Assembly (NCBI GenBank): GCA_021783855.1
Contig: JAJXTL010000151.1
Span: 1-6,456 of the forward strand
DNA length: 6,456 bases
Reading direction: 5' to 3'
From: Pseudomonadota bacterium
Lineage (GTDB): Bacteria > Pseudomonadota > Gammaproteobacteria > Burkholderiales > Gallionellaceae
Part shown: in pieces, positions 1 through 6,407 of the stretch
Layout: every line of letters starts with the position of its first letter
Numbering within the stretch: position 1 is the stretch's first letter
Translations under genes and position numbers: made by a program
Notes under the pieces: generated by a model
Database searches by the model: none
What the model was told of the DNA's origin: nothing
What the model saw: the letters and a program-made list of their open reading frames with translations, nothing else

Positions 1-100
1 CGACTTTTTTAAGATAATTCAGGTGGCGAGCCGCGTTAAAATCAGCGCCGCTTAAACGACCATGCAACCGGAGCGCGGATGAAGAACCCACGCCGCGCAT
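1..100 (-). CDS. Possible start of a further downstream gene (partial, runs off the window)
   Basis: After the stop of the 139-residue gene, the same minus-strand frame stays open to the window edge, while the other two minus frames are closed by stops. A start at ATG 100 (or the adjacent GTG 103) would give a peptide beginning MRGVGSSSALRLHG and ending NYLKKV at the edge. Only a poorly spaced AAGG precedes it. The codon pattern looks plausible, but 33 residues are too few to identify a product. Positions 101-148 hold no terminator I can see, which is consistent with the operon continuing. Confidence 0.35.
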   Translation of the reverse strand, partial: MRGVGSSSALRLHGRLSGADFNAARHLNYLKKV

Positions 101-148
101 CACAGGATCGCCGCCTTGATGAAAACCCGCCGTTGACAGCCCGACAGC

Positions 149-568
149 TTACCCCTGCTTGCTGCCCTGCCCTGTCTTATCCGAATCCAGACTGCCGGCG
201 CTGGACGATCCATACATATTGACCATGTACCAGACGAACGCACCTGCCGCCGCGATATACACCAGTGAACCCAAAAATCCCGGGTCCTTTACCCAATCAC
301 GCCAGTTCACCACCACACCCGGACGCAGCCCCCAGAATGGGAAACTCAAGCCCACACCCACCAGCAACACGATCGCCACCACCGCCCAGAACCAGTACGG
401 AACCTTAAGCTGCGATTCCGGAATCTTCTCGACCAGTTCCCAATCTTCCATGCCTCGCTTTTCCAGGCGCTCTTCATTCGATGCGTAACCGAAATTATCA
501 CGGCGAAGTTCACCCCAGGTCGAGGGCTCTTTCTCCAATTCCACTGCCTTTACTTGCTGCTCCATCAT
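149..568 (-). CDS. Two-helix membrane protein of unknown family, next to the CcoG-like gene (139 aa)
   Basis: I do not recognise this family with confidence. Residues 1-56 are hydrophilic and rich in acidic residues (EERLEKRGMEDWELVEKIPE at 32-51). Membrane helix 1 covers about 57-79 (starting VPYWFWAV, ending SFPFWG) and helix 2 about 98-119. The connecting loop holds several aromatic and basic residues (R82, W89, R90, W92, K94). The tail from 120 is polar, rich in S, G and D. There is no signal peptide, no CxxC or CxxCH motif and no histidine. A hydrophilic N-terminus followed by an aromatic-rich helix recalls the N-terminal region of the cbb3 subunit CcoP, but there is no haem domain and the likeness is weak. 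Its coupling to the CcoG-like gene suggests a small structural or assembly subunit of the same system. Confidence 0.8.
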   Translation of the reverse strand: MMEQQVKAVELEKEPSTWGELRRDNFGYASNEERLEKRGMEDWELVEKIPESQLKVPYWFWAVVAIVLLVGVGLSFPFWGLRPGVVVNWRDWVKDPGFLGSLVYIAAAGAFVWYMVNMYGSSSAGSLDSDKTGQGSKQG

Positions 569-572
569 AGTT

Positions 573-577
573 CTCCC
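573..577 (-). promoter_or_regulatory. Ribosome binding site for the 139-residue protein
   Basis: GGGAG on the minus strand directly follows the stop codon of the CcoG-like gene and lies four bases before the first ATG (568) and seven before the adjacent second ATG (565). It is one of the strongest sites in the window, and the spacing favours the second methionine. Confidence 0.65.
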
Positions 578-1921
578 TTATTCGACAAAATGTTGAAGAT
601 TGAAGCGACCGATCCAGCCATCGTTGGAACGTACCACTACCACAAAAGGATGGATCCCGTGTTGCAACTTTTGCGACACCGTCAGGAATACCGATGAGCG
701 CCCTACCGATGCCAGATTCACCCTGCTGCTGTTCAGTGTGTAACCATCCTGTGGCAACCCTTCCACCGACACGCTCAATTGTGCCGGACGATAACGCTTG
801 TTGGAAACTTCGATGCGGTAATCGCGCGCAGACTGATTATGCGCCGTTTTCAAATACCCTACGGATAGGTGATAGGGCTGGTACGACCAGATTCCCCATG
901 AAAACATCACAATGCCCAGCAATGCGATGGGTGCAGTCCAGCGCATTCTGGACAACAACAGGATGGAATTGTCGCGAAAGGTTTTCGCGCGCGTCTGCGC
1001 ACGCTGGCCGAACTCAAACCGCAACAAGCCTGCCTTGCCTTTTTTGGACTGCAAGGTGTTGCAGGCATCGATGCAGTCGCCGCAATTAATGCAGCTGTCA
1101 TAAATCTGCGTCTTGCGCGGATCAAGATCGATAAAGCAGGTCGTCACGCAATAATTGCATTTCGCGCACTCATCAGACCGGCTGGCATCGTATAACACAT
1201 GCAAGGTTTCCTTGGTCTTGAAGGAATGTTGCCAGACCTTGTACACACAGGCAAAACGACACCAGAAATGCCTCAGCACAGAAATATCCAGCAGGATCAT
1301 CAGCACCCACACAAAATAAATCCAGTACAGGGAACCGGCCAGCCTGGTATCCGGCCTGAAAATGATAAATGACCACACCACATCCGGCGGATAAAAATAC
1401 AACAAGGGCAGCAGCGCAAAAAACATCGACGCACCTACAAACGAGAGTCCCAGCAGCGACCAGTTCAAAACCGTGTTCTTGGCAGCCGCCACCTTGGGCG
1501 CCTCGCCGTTCAAACTGACTTCGGCGCGCTTGCCCAGCAGCTTGTGTGTCATGTGATTGGCCCACTCCGCCAGCGTATTTTGCGGGCATGCCCAACCGCA
1601 GACTACGGTTCCCGCCAGCGAATATAGCGCGACCAATGCGCTGGCAATCATAATCCACAGGCCGGATATCAGAAAGAAATCGGCAAACCATATCTGCCAG
1701 CCCAGCACCACCAGCGCGCCATTTTCCGGATCGATGCGGAACAGCCCCGATACCGGAATGATCACCAGCAGGATCAGGATAGCAATCTGAACGGTACGCC
1801 GTTTTAATTTAAAATTGCTCGACTTTGCCCCGGTATTGACGACTTTGACCGGTATGGAGGACAGCGTTTTATTGATAACAGATGACATGTTTACCTTAAA
1901 ATCCTCACTCGATGAACTCAT
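578..1921 (-). CDS. ccoG: CcoG/RdxA/FixG-like membrane polyferredoxin
   Basis: The length of 447 residues is near the usual CcoG size. Membrane helices lie at about 42-62, 80-104, 150-174, 196-216 and 327-346. Cysteine motifs in order are CGWACPQ (C108, C112), CRFAC (C221, C225), a first ferredoxin cluster C252-C255-C258-C262 and a second at C277-C280-C283-C287, the latter in the family-typical context CINCGDCIDAC. Residues about 363-445 form the periplasmic immunoglobulin-like FixG C-terminal domain. Known members are cupric reductases that support copper delivery to cbb3 oxidase. Differences from the canonical form: the proline expected after C225 is V226 and that after C262 is F263. No ccoNOP, ccoI or ccoS gene is in the window, so this may be a paralogue serving another enzyme, and the symbol denotes the family. 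It is coupled to the upstream gene by ATGA and to the downstream gene by a 9-base gap. Confidence 0.9.
   Translation of the reverse strand: MSSSSEDFKVNMSSVINKTLSSIPVKVVNTGAKSSNFKLKRRTVQIAILILLVIIPVSGLFRIDPENGALVVLGWQIWFADFFLISGLWIMIASALVALYSLAGTVVCGWACPQNTLAEWANHMTHKLLGKRAEVSLNGEAPKVAAAKNTVLNWSLLGLSFVGASMFFALLPLLYFYPPDVVWSFIIFRPDTRLAGSLYWIYFVWVLMILLDISVLRHFWCRFACVYKVWQHSFKTKETLHVLYDASRSDECAKCNYCVTTCFIDLDPRKTQIYDSCINCGDCIDACNTLQSKKGKAGLLRFEFGQRAQTRAKTFRDNSILLLSRMRWTAPIALLGIVMFSWGIWSYQPYHLSVGYLKTAHNQSARDYRIEVSNKRYRPAQLSVSVEGLPQDGYTLNSSRVNLASVGRSSVFLTVSQKLQHGIHPFVVVVRSNDGWIGRFNLQHFVE
1893..1897 (-). promoter_or_regulatory. Possible ribosome binding site for an internal start of the CcoG-like gene
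   Basis: On the minus strand AAGGT lies four bases before an in-frame ATG at 1888 (Met12 of the 447-residue form). The first ATG at 1921 lacks a good site but overlaps the upstream stop as ATGA. Both starts are plausible; the shorter form would have 436 residues and keeps all domains. Confidence 0.4.
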
Positions 1922-4596
1922 GAAGCGCCATTCGCTTCACGGTCCAGCGGGGATACGCCAAGCAGGCGTAAACGATAGTGTTCCGCCTCCTGCATATTGC
2001 CCGCAGACCGCTCCAGATGCCACAGTGCGCGCAATGCGCTCACATGGTCGGGATTGATTTTCAGAATGCGCTGCAATGCCTCGCGCGCGCTCAGACCCTG
2101 CCCGCCCGCCGCTGACCGCGACTGCATCATACTATCAGCAAGTGCATTGGCAATCCAGCGATCCGCTGGATTCGCCTGATAGGCCAGCCAGATCAATTTG
2201 ACCGATTTGGCTTCATCGTCCTGGATGGATGCGATCCACGCGCGCACAGTCAGCTCGGTTGCCACATAAGCACGGCCGAAGCGACTCTTTTCATCGGCAC
2301 CTATGCCCAATATGTTCATGGCCGCTCTGGCATCAGGATGAAGCTGCAACAACCACATCATCAGATCAGCCAGGTTGACACTCCCGTCGTAACGCGCTCG
2401 CGGTAAATTGTATTCGATAAAGGGCAGCCACTCGTCCTGAACAGGGCCGCTGCTGTCGGGAATCGGCCCCCAATAACGTCCCAGCCAGGTCCACACCCCT
2501 TCGCCACCGGTAGCCAGACTTTGCCCCTGCACTGTCATACGCTGTAGATTCTCCTGCATCACACTGGCCACAGACAGGGCATGCCGGGGGCCTACCAGCG
2601 CCAGATGCATGCCATCCATAAACAATTGCGCATCCGGAAATATGCGCCTGAAGCTGCGCAGCACCACCTGCAGCGATTGAATATCGAACTGGTTGAGCGC
2701 AAGCCACTGGATGAACACCCCGTCATCATTCAAATGGTTACGCGCCCTTTGAAATTGTTGCACGGACAACAAAGAACCCATGCCGGCGAGATCGGGATGA
2801 AACAAGTCACCGATGATCACGTCGTAACTGCGCCCGGTGGTATTGAGATAGTGTCTGGCATCGTCCCGATGTATTTGCGCCCGATCCGTGCTATGGCCGT
2901 TTACCTCTGAAAACCAATGCCCGGCTGCAAAAATAGAACCCTGAGAAAGTTCCACCGCACTGCGCTGCAAATCCGGGAAAGGAATCGCTCCCGCCATCGA
3001 AATTCCGGTTCCCAGCCCGAGAAACAGCACGCTGTGCGGCGCAGGATGCAGTAGCAGTGCCAGCCTTGCCTGATCCATCTGAATCTGGACCGCAGCGGGA
3101 TCAGTGGAAGCATCCATGCGCTGCAAATCGCTCAGCAGGATACGCTGACCATCCTGATGCTGCACCACATGCGTCAGTGAAATCGCATCTTCGTACAGGT
3201 AAAGATCCCGGCTTCCCGATTCGACTTTCGGCAACAACTCATGTACAGGCGGCATATTGCGCAGCGGCCATGCAAACAATACCATGACAGCAAAACCCGG
3301 CCAGACCCATCGCGACCTGACAAAAATCAAGCCAAAAGCCGCAATGACCAGTCCTGCAATGGCGACCAGCGCCGCGCTGCCGAACAGGGGAATAACAAGC
3401 AGGCAGGCAAGTCCGGCGCCGAGCCCCCCGCCCAGGCAGTTGGCGCCGTATAGCCATACGCCGCTCGCCTCCGCATCGTCATGGCGATGGGCCAACAAGG
3501 GCAGCCAGGCGCCCAGAACCAGCGTGACCGGCAGCGTAAACAGCCCGACCATCAGCGCTTGCGACCAGATTGCGCCAAAGAACGACTGGAACTGGCTCTC
3601 CTCCACCCAGGCGGATGCGACAGGCAGCAGCCACAATCCCAGCAGCACCCCGCCGCCCGCCAGAAACGGCATCAGATACATCAGGAATTTTTTCGTGCGC
3701 GGCAACAACAGGCTGCCCAGCGCGATGCCCAGCAGAAAAACAGCAAGGATCACGCCGAGCACATACTCGGTGCGCAGCATGATCATGCCGTACAGCCGCA
3801 CCCAGCCGATTTCCAGCATGATACTGCCGGCGCCGATACCCCCATAAATCATCAGCGCGGATAAGGGCGGGCGCAGCGCTCCTGCAGGAGCTGCCCGAGA
3901 GGATGCGTCCTGAGAGAAACGGGCAAATTTAGATGAAAAAAGCGCCGCGCCACCGACCACGAAGCCCAGCACTGCAACAATTTTCACAGAAGCTATCCAG
4001 CCCAATGCCGGCAGGCTCCACAACGGAAAAAGCGCGCCCGCCGCACCGCCTATCGTGTTCAAGCCGTACAGCTTCCCCAGTGACAGCGGCGTGCGGCCAA
4101 CCACCTTCAGCACCAGTGCAAACCCCACGCCCATTGCGAAGGCCGGCATCAGCAGCAAACCCAGCGCCTCGGCGCCTTGCAGCAGATACCACTGAGTCAA
4201 TGACAGATGGACCGAAATACTTTCCAGCCAGACGCTCATCCGGTGTAGCAAACCTGGCAACAGCAAGGCGTAGAACGCGATTGCCATCTCAAGCACGGCA
4301 AATAGAACCAATGGTTGTTTGTTTTGCCTGGCCCATCTCACGCCCGCAAGACTGCCAAGCCCCAGACCGATCATGAACGCGGCAACCGTGAGCACAACGC
4401 CGAAGATGCTGACGCCGAATTGCATGGATAACATGCGCGACCAGAGCACTTCCAGTGCCAAACTGGTAAACCCGGAAAGACCGTAAAAAAATACCACCAC
4501 CCACCACCACGAAGCCTGGCTGGGAACGCCTGAATTCAGTCCGGGTGTCTGGGCTTGTGGCATAGAAGATATTGGCGAATTAAAGCGTGAAAGCAT
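1918..4596 (-). CDS. Fused multi-spanning membrane / spermidine-synthase-like protein with TPR-like C-terminus
   Basis: This 892-residue protein has about 12-13 membrane helices (first near 30-50, last near 431-445) of the kind annotated as fused MFS/spermidine synthase. A soluble Rossmann domain follows at about 457-670: the nucleotide loop VLFLGLGTG is at 523-531, the acidic residue after strand 2 is E549, RDDARHYL is at 577-584 and YDVIIGDLFHP at 591-601. In authentic spermidine synthases the loop is GGGDG and the later motif DxxDP carries the catalytic aspartate. Here these are GLGTG and D597-L-F-H600-P, so aminopropyl transfer is doubtful. Residues about 770-885 are helical with TPR character (AREALQRILKINPDHVSALR at 837-856). 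The stop overlaps the CcoG-like start by four bases (ATGA). The start is uncertain: neither 4596 nor the second ATG at 4563 has a clear ribosome binding site. Physiological role unknown. Confidence 0.88.
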   Translation of the reverse strand: MLSRFNSPISSMPQAQTPGLNSGVPSQASWWWVVVFFYGLSGFTSLALEVLWSRMLSMQFGVSIFGVVLTVAAFMIGLGLGSLAGVRWARQNKQPLVLFAVLEMAIAFYALLLPGLLHRMSVWLESISVHLSLTQWYLLQGAEALGLLLMPAFAMGVGFALVLKVVGRTPLSLGKLYGLNTIGGAAGALFPLWSLPALGWIASVKIVAVLGFVVGGAALFSSKFARFSQDASSRAAPAGALRPPLSALMIYGGIGAGSIMLEIGWVRLYGMIMLRTEYVLGVILAVFLLGIALGSLLLPRTKKFLMYLMPFLAGGGVLLGLWLLPVASAWVEESQFQSFFGAIWSQALMVGLFTLPVTLVLGAWLPLLAHRHDDAEASGVWLYGANCLGGGLGAGLACLLVIPLFGSAALVAIAGLVIAAFGLIFVRSRWVWPGFAVMVLFAWPLRNMPPVHELLPKVESGSRDLYLYEDAISLTHVVQHQDGQRILLSDLQRMDASTDPAAVQIQMDQARLALLLHPAPHSVLFLGLGTGISMAGAIPFPDLQRSAVELSQGSIFAAGHWFSEVNGHSTDRAQIHRDDARHYLNTTGRSYDVIIGDLFHPDLAGMGSLLSVQQFQRARNHLNDDGVFIQWLALNQFDIQSLQVVLRSFRRIFPDAQLFMDGMHLALVGPRHALSVASVMQENLQRMTVQGQSLATGGEGVWTWLGRYWGPIPDSSGPVQDEWLPFIEYNLPRARYDGSVNLADLMMWLLQLHPDARAAMNILGIGADEKSRFGRAYVATELTVRAWIASIQDDEAKSVKLIWLAYQANPADRWIANALADSMMQSRSAAGGQGLSAREALQRILKINPDHVSALRALWHLERSAGNMQEAEHYRLRLLGVSPLDREANGAS

Positions 4597-4614
4597 AATG
4601 GATTTTCGCCAGAT

Positions 4615-4630
4615 ACAGATTGGGGTCTGT
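4615..4630. repeat. Small inverted repeat in the leader of the 892-residue gene
   Basis: ACAGA (4615-4619) and TCTGT (4626-4630) can pair around a six-base loop. In the transcript it lies 18 bases upstream of the ATG at 4596, where no clear Shine-Dalgarno sequence is present. Any role in translation is a guess. Confidence 0.3.
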
Positions 4631-4644
4631 TATGGGAAACAATG

Positions 4645-4691
4645 GCAGCCTGCCTGAAACCCACCGGTTATATGCAACGGTTACAGGCTGC
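4645..4691. repeat. Inverted repeat at the 3' end of the 128-residue gene
   Basis: GCAGCCTG (4645-4652) and its exact complement CAGGCTGC (4684-4691) are separated by 31 bases. In the transcript the 5' arm starts at the last base of the TAG stop codon. An alternative stem pairs CCTG-T-AACC with GGTT-T-CAGG inside the same region. No run of U follows, so this is not a standard intrinsic terminator. It could protect or process the upstream mRNA, or be chance. Confidence 0.4.
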
Positions 4692-5077
4692 TAAAAAGGA
4701 TAAAACCACACCAGACCGACAATCGCATGGGCGATCGCCATCGTGACACTCAGGCCGGCAAACAGCATGTGCGGCACAAACACCTGCTTTCCGTACAACC
4801 CCATGGCAAGTCCCAAGCCGCCGGTAATCAAAACCAGAATAAAAAGCACAACCCCCATCAAAAACATGATGCGTTGTTTTTCCTTATCGGTAATTGACTT
4901 CGCATGCTCGGCTTCTCTGTGCTGCTTGTTGAACTGCTGCAATATCTGCGCGCTTTCGCCTTCCTGCGACATATCGACAGCTTGAGCCGTGCTCAACAAC
5001 GAAAGCGAAACTATCAGCACGACGCCGAAATAACGTAAAAACGAAGATTTATTAAAAAAAATCAGTAATTGCAGCAT
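4691..5077 (-). CDS. Membrane protein with signal peptide and a C-terminal two-helix domain carrying H103 and H117; unknown family (128 aa)
   Basis: I do not recognise this family. It has an N-terminal signal sequence (hydrophobic core about 17-29, AQA at 31-33), a hydrophilic, probably helical segment rich in Q, E, K and H at 35-69, and two membrane helices at about 70-93 and 101-125. The second helix contains two histidines, H103 and H117, 14 residues apart and therefore on nearly the same helix face. This is the spacing of the paired haem ligands in each ligand helix of cytochrome b of the bc1 complex. The first helix has no histidine, so haem binding would need a dimer or a partner. The protein ends right after the second helix (WFYPF). 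The start is 7 bases after the previous stop with only a weak ribosome binding site, implying coupling to the 81-residue gene. Confidence 0.8.
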   Translation of the reverse strand: MLQLLIFFNKSSFLRYFGVVLIVSLSLLSTAQAVDMSQEGESAQILQQFNKQHREAEHAKSITDKEKQRIMFLMGVVLFILVLITGGLGLAMGLYGKQVFVPHMLFAGLSVTMAIAHAIVGLVWFYPF

Positions 5078-5084
5078 AGATTTT

Positions 5085-5330
5085 CTACTTTACAGAAGTA
5101 TTGTGAGCGGCATCGGATATTTCCCTGGCCGATTTACTGATGGCAACGCGCCAGGCCAACACGGCCATTAAAACAAAAGGAGCAAACACCCCCATCAACA
5201 AAAATATGAAAATATACCAGGGGGTAGCGATGGTAACGTGTGCGAAACGGTAGCTGTCAACTGCTGCCTGAGCGGATGAAACAACAGTAAAGCTTAACAG
5301 CAAAATTTTAAACAAATATTTGTACATCAT
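5085..5330 (-). CDS. Small membrane protein with signal peptide, unknown family (81 aa)
   Basis: I do not recognise this family. Residues 1-22 form a signal peptide (positive K4 and K8, hydrophobic core about 9-18, AQA at 20-22 before the likely cleavage site). The mature part starts with a short polar stretch containing SYRFAHVTIATPW (26-38), then one membrane helix at about 38-60 containing a central proline (P51) and ending in W60-R61, then a short charged tail that should lie in the cytoplasm. It starts 18 bases after the FGE-like gene and ends 7 bases before the next start, so the three genes are almost certainly co-translated. The size and topology fit a small accessory subunit of a membrane complex. 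H31 near the outer membrane face is a possible metal or haem ligand, but that is a guess. Confidence 0.8.
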   Translation of the reverse strand: MMYKYLFKILLLSFTVVSSAQAAVDSYRFAHVTIATPWYIFIFLLMGVFAPFVLMAVLAWRVAISKSAREISDAAHNTSVK

Positions 5331-5333
5331 ATA

Positions 5334-5338
5334 CTCCC
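5334..5338 (-). promoter_or_regulatory. Ribosome binding site for the 81-residue protein
   Basis: GGGAG on the minus strand lies three bases before the first ATG (5330) and six before the immediately following second ATG (5327). The spacing favours the second methionine as the actual start, which would give an 80-residue protein. Confidence 0.6.
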
Positions 5339-5348
5339 GTCAAAACTT

Positions 5349-6407
5349 TTAATTCGCAACACTGGAAGCACAGCGAAAACCATAAAAATCGGATGCGTAA
5401 TTTGACCACGAATAATCTCTATGATAGGTAGCGGTAGAAAAAGGGTCACCCTTCCACGAGCCGCCCCGTAAAACCTTGTATTGGCGATTGACAGGGACCA
5501 GATCGACTACTTTCATGGCTTCATCCTGAGCGTTTTGAACCTTTGCAATCTTGCCCTGAAAAACATCCGCCTGCGCATCCGTTCCTTTATAAGGCAGAAA
5601 ATCACTGTCGACCCACTCATCCACATTGCCGGCCATGTCGTAAACACCATAGGGACTGACACCGTTGGCATAAGTCGTCACGAGACTGGCCGACCCGACG
5701 TTGTAATAAGTGTTCAGGCGGGAAGGATCCATTTCGTTGCCCCAGGGCCAGCGCCTGCCGTCCGTCCCGCGCGCTGCCTTCTCCCATTCCGCTTCGGTTG
5801 GCAATCGCTTACCTGCCCATTTAGCATAGGCTGTCGCGTCATACCAGTTAACCATGGTAACCGGCAGCAGCAGGGTGCCTTCCTGCGCCTTGCCATTTTT
5901 CCAATCAGCAGGCGGGCGATGACCCGTCGCGGCAATAAACCTTGCATATTGCGCATTGGTTACCAGATATTTGTCGATGCGATACGCCTTCAAGTCAACC
6001 ACGTGCTGAGGGCGGGAAGCCGCATCGGCATTTGGCAAATCCGTACCCATGGCAAATTTTCCGGCAGGTATGAGAACCATTTCATCCAGTTGTTTCCACT
6101 GCTCCTTCGGTAACAGCGCATCCGCCTGCGCTACCGTATAACCGACGATTTCATCCTTCCTGCTTTCGTTCTCGGCGTGAAGTGCGATATCTTCACCCGC
6201 GGCACGAATTCGGGTGGATTCCTCTTTAAGATTATAGGTGGCAAGACCACGCATTTCACCCATACGGAGTGAGCCTAGACTGACCACATGCAGGCTGCCG
6301 CCTATCATACCCAGAGCAATGCAGGTGATTAGTGTCGCTGACAAGAAGCGTTTTCTTCTTAGCCGCTCTGTCTCACTCAGCACGACATGCTTTTTCACAT
6401 CCGGCAT
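5349..6407 (-). CDS. Membrane-anchored FGE-sulfatase (SUMF1-like) domain protein without the catalytic cysteine pair; NirV-like
   Basis: This is a 352-residue protein. Residues 1-20 are basic (RLRRKR at 15-20), followed by one membrane helix at about 22-45, so the rest should face the periplasm. Residues 60-105 form a charged linker. The FGE-sulfatase domain spans about 108-350 and shows the family signatures MVLIPAGKFAMGTD (110-123), VNWYDATAYAKWAGKRLPTE (186-205), PWGN (221-224), YGVYDMAGNVDEWV (253-266), VLRGGSW (312-318) and GFRCA (343-347). True formylglycine-generating enzymes have two copper-binding cysteines just after the RGGS motif. Here the equivalent positions are G320 and T325 and the only domain cysteine is C346, so sulfatase activation is unlikely. 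The fold is also used by NirV, EgtB and PvdO-type proteins. An accessory role for a periplasmic metalloenzyme is inferred from the neighbours. Fold confidence is high; function is unknown. Confidence 0.9.
   Translation of the reverse strand: MPDVKKHVVLSETERLRRKRFLSATLITCIALGMIGGSLHVVSLGSLRMGEMRGLATYNLKEESTRIRAAGEDIALHAENESRKDEIVGYTVAQADALLPKEQWKQLDEMVLIPAGKFAMGTDLPNADAASRPQHVVDLKAYRIDKYLVTNAQYARFIAATGHRPPADWKNGKAQEGTLLLPVTMVNWYDATAYAKWAGKRLPTEAEWEKAARGTDGRRWPWGNEMDPSRLNTYYNVGSASLVTTYANGVSPYGVYDMAGNVDEWVDSDFLPYKGTDAQADVFQGKIAKVQNAQDEAMKVVDLVPVNRQYKVLRGGSWKGDPFSTATYHRDYSWSNYASDFYGFRCASSVAN

Noticed and set aside
1..12. Run of T at 5-10 as a terminator for the cluster
   Set aside because: On the minus strand, in the direction of transcription, it is a run of A and no GC-rich stem precedes it.
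1085..1166. Haem c or other CxxCH sites in the cysteine-rich part of the CcoG-like protein
   Set aside because: The cysteines follow the CxxCxxCxxxC ferredoxin pattern and no CxxCH occurs in any supported protein of the window.
1173..1691. Minus-strand open frame of 172 residues
   Set aside because: It lies in another frame inside the CcoG-like gene, whose cysteine motifs and helices are clearly in the main frame.
3257..3847. Plus-strand open frame of 196 residues, with other plus-strand frames of 60-210 residues elsewhere
   Set aside because: They lie opposite the well-supported minus-strand genes, have low-complexity compositions rich in P, R, Q, S and T, and show no recognisable motif. 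They are antisense shadows.
4645..4691. Intrinsic terminator after the 128-residue gene
   Set aside because: The arms are complementary, but the loop is 31 bases and no U run follows the second arm on the transcribed strand.
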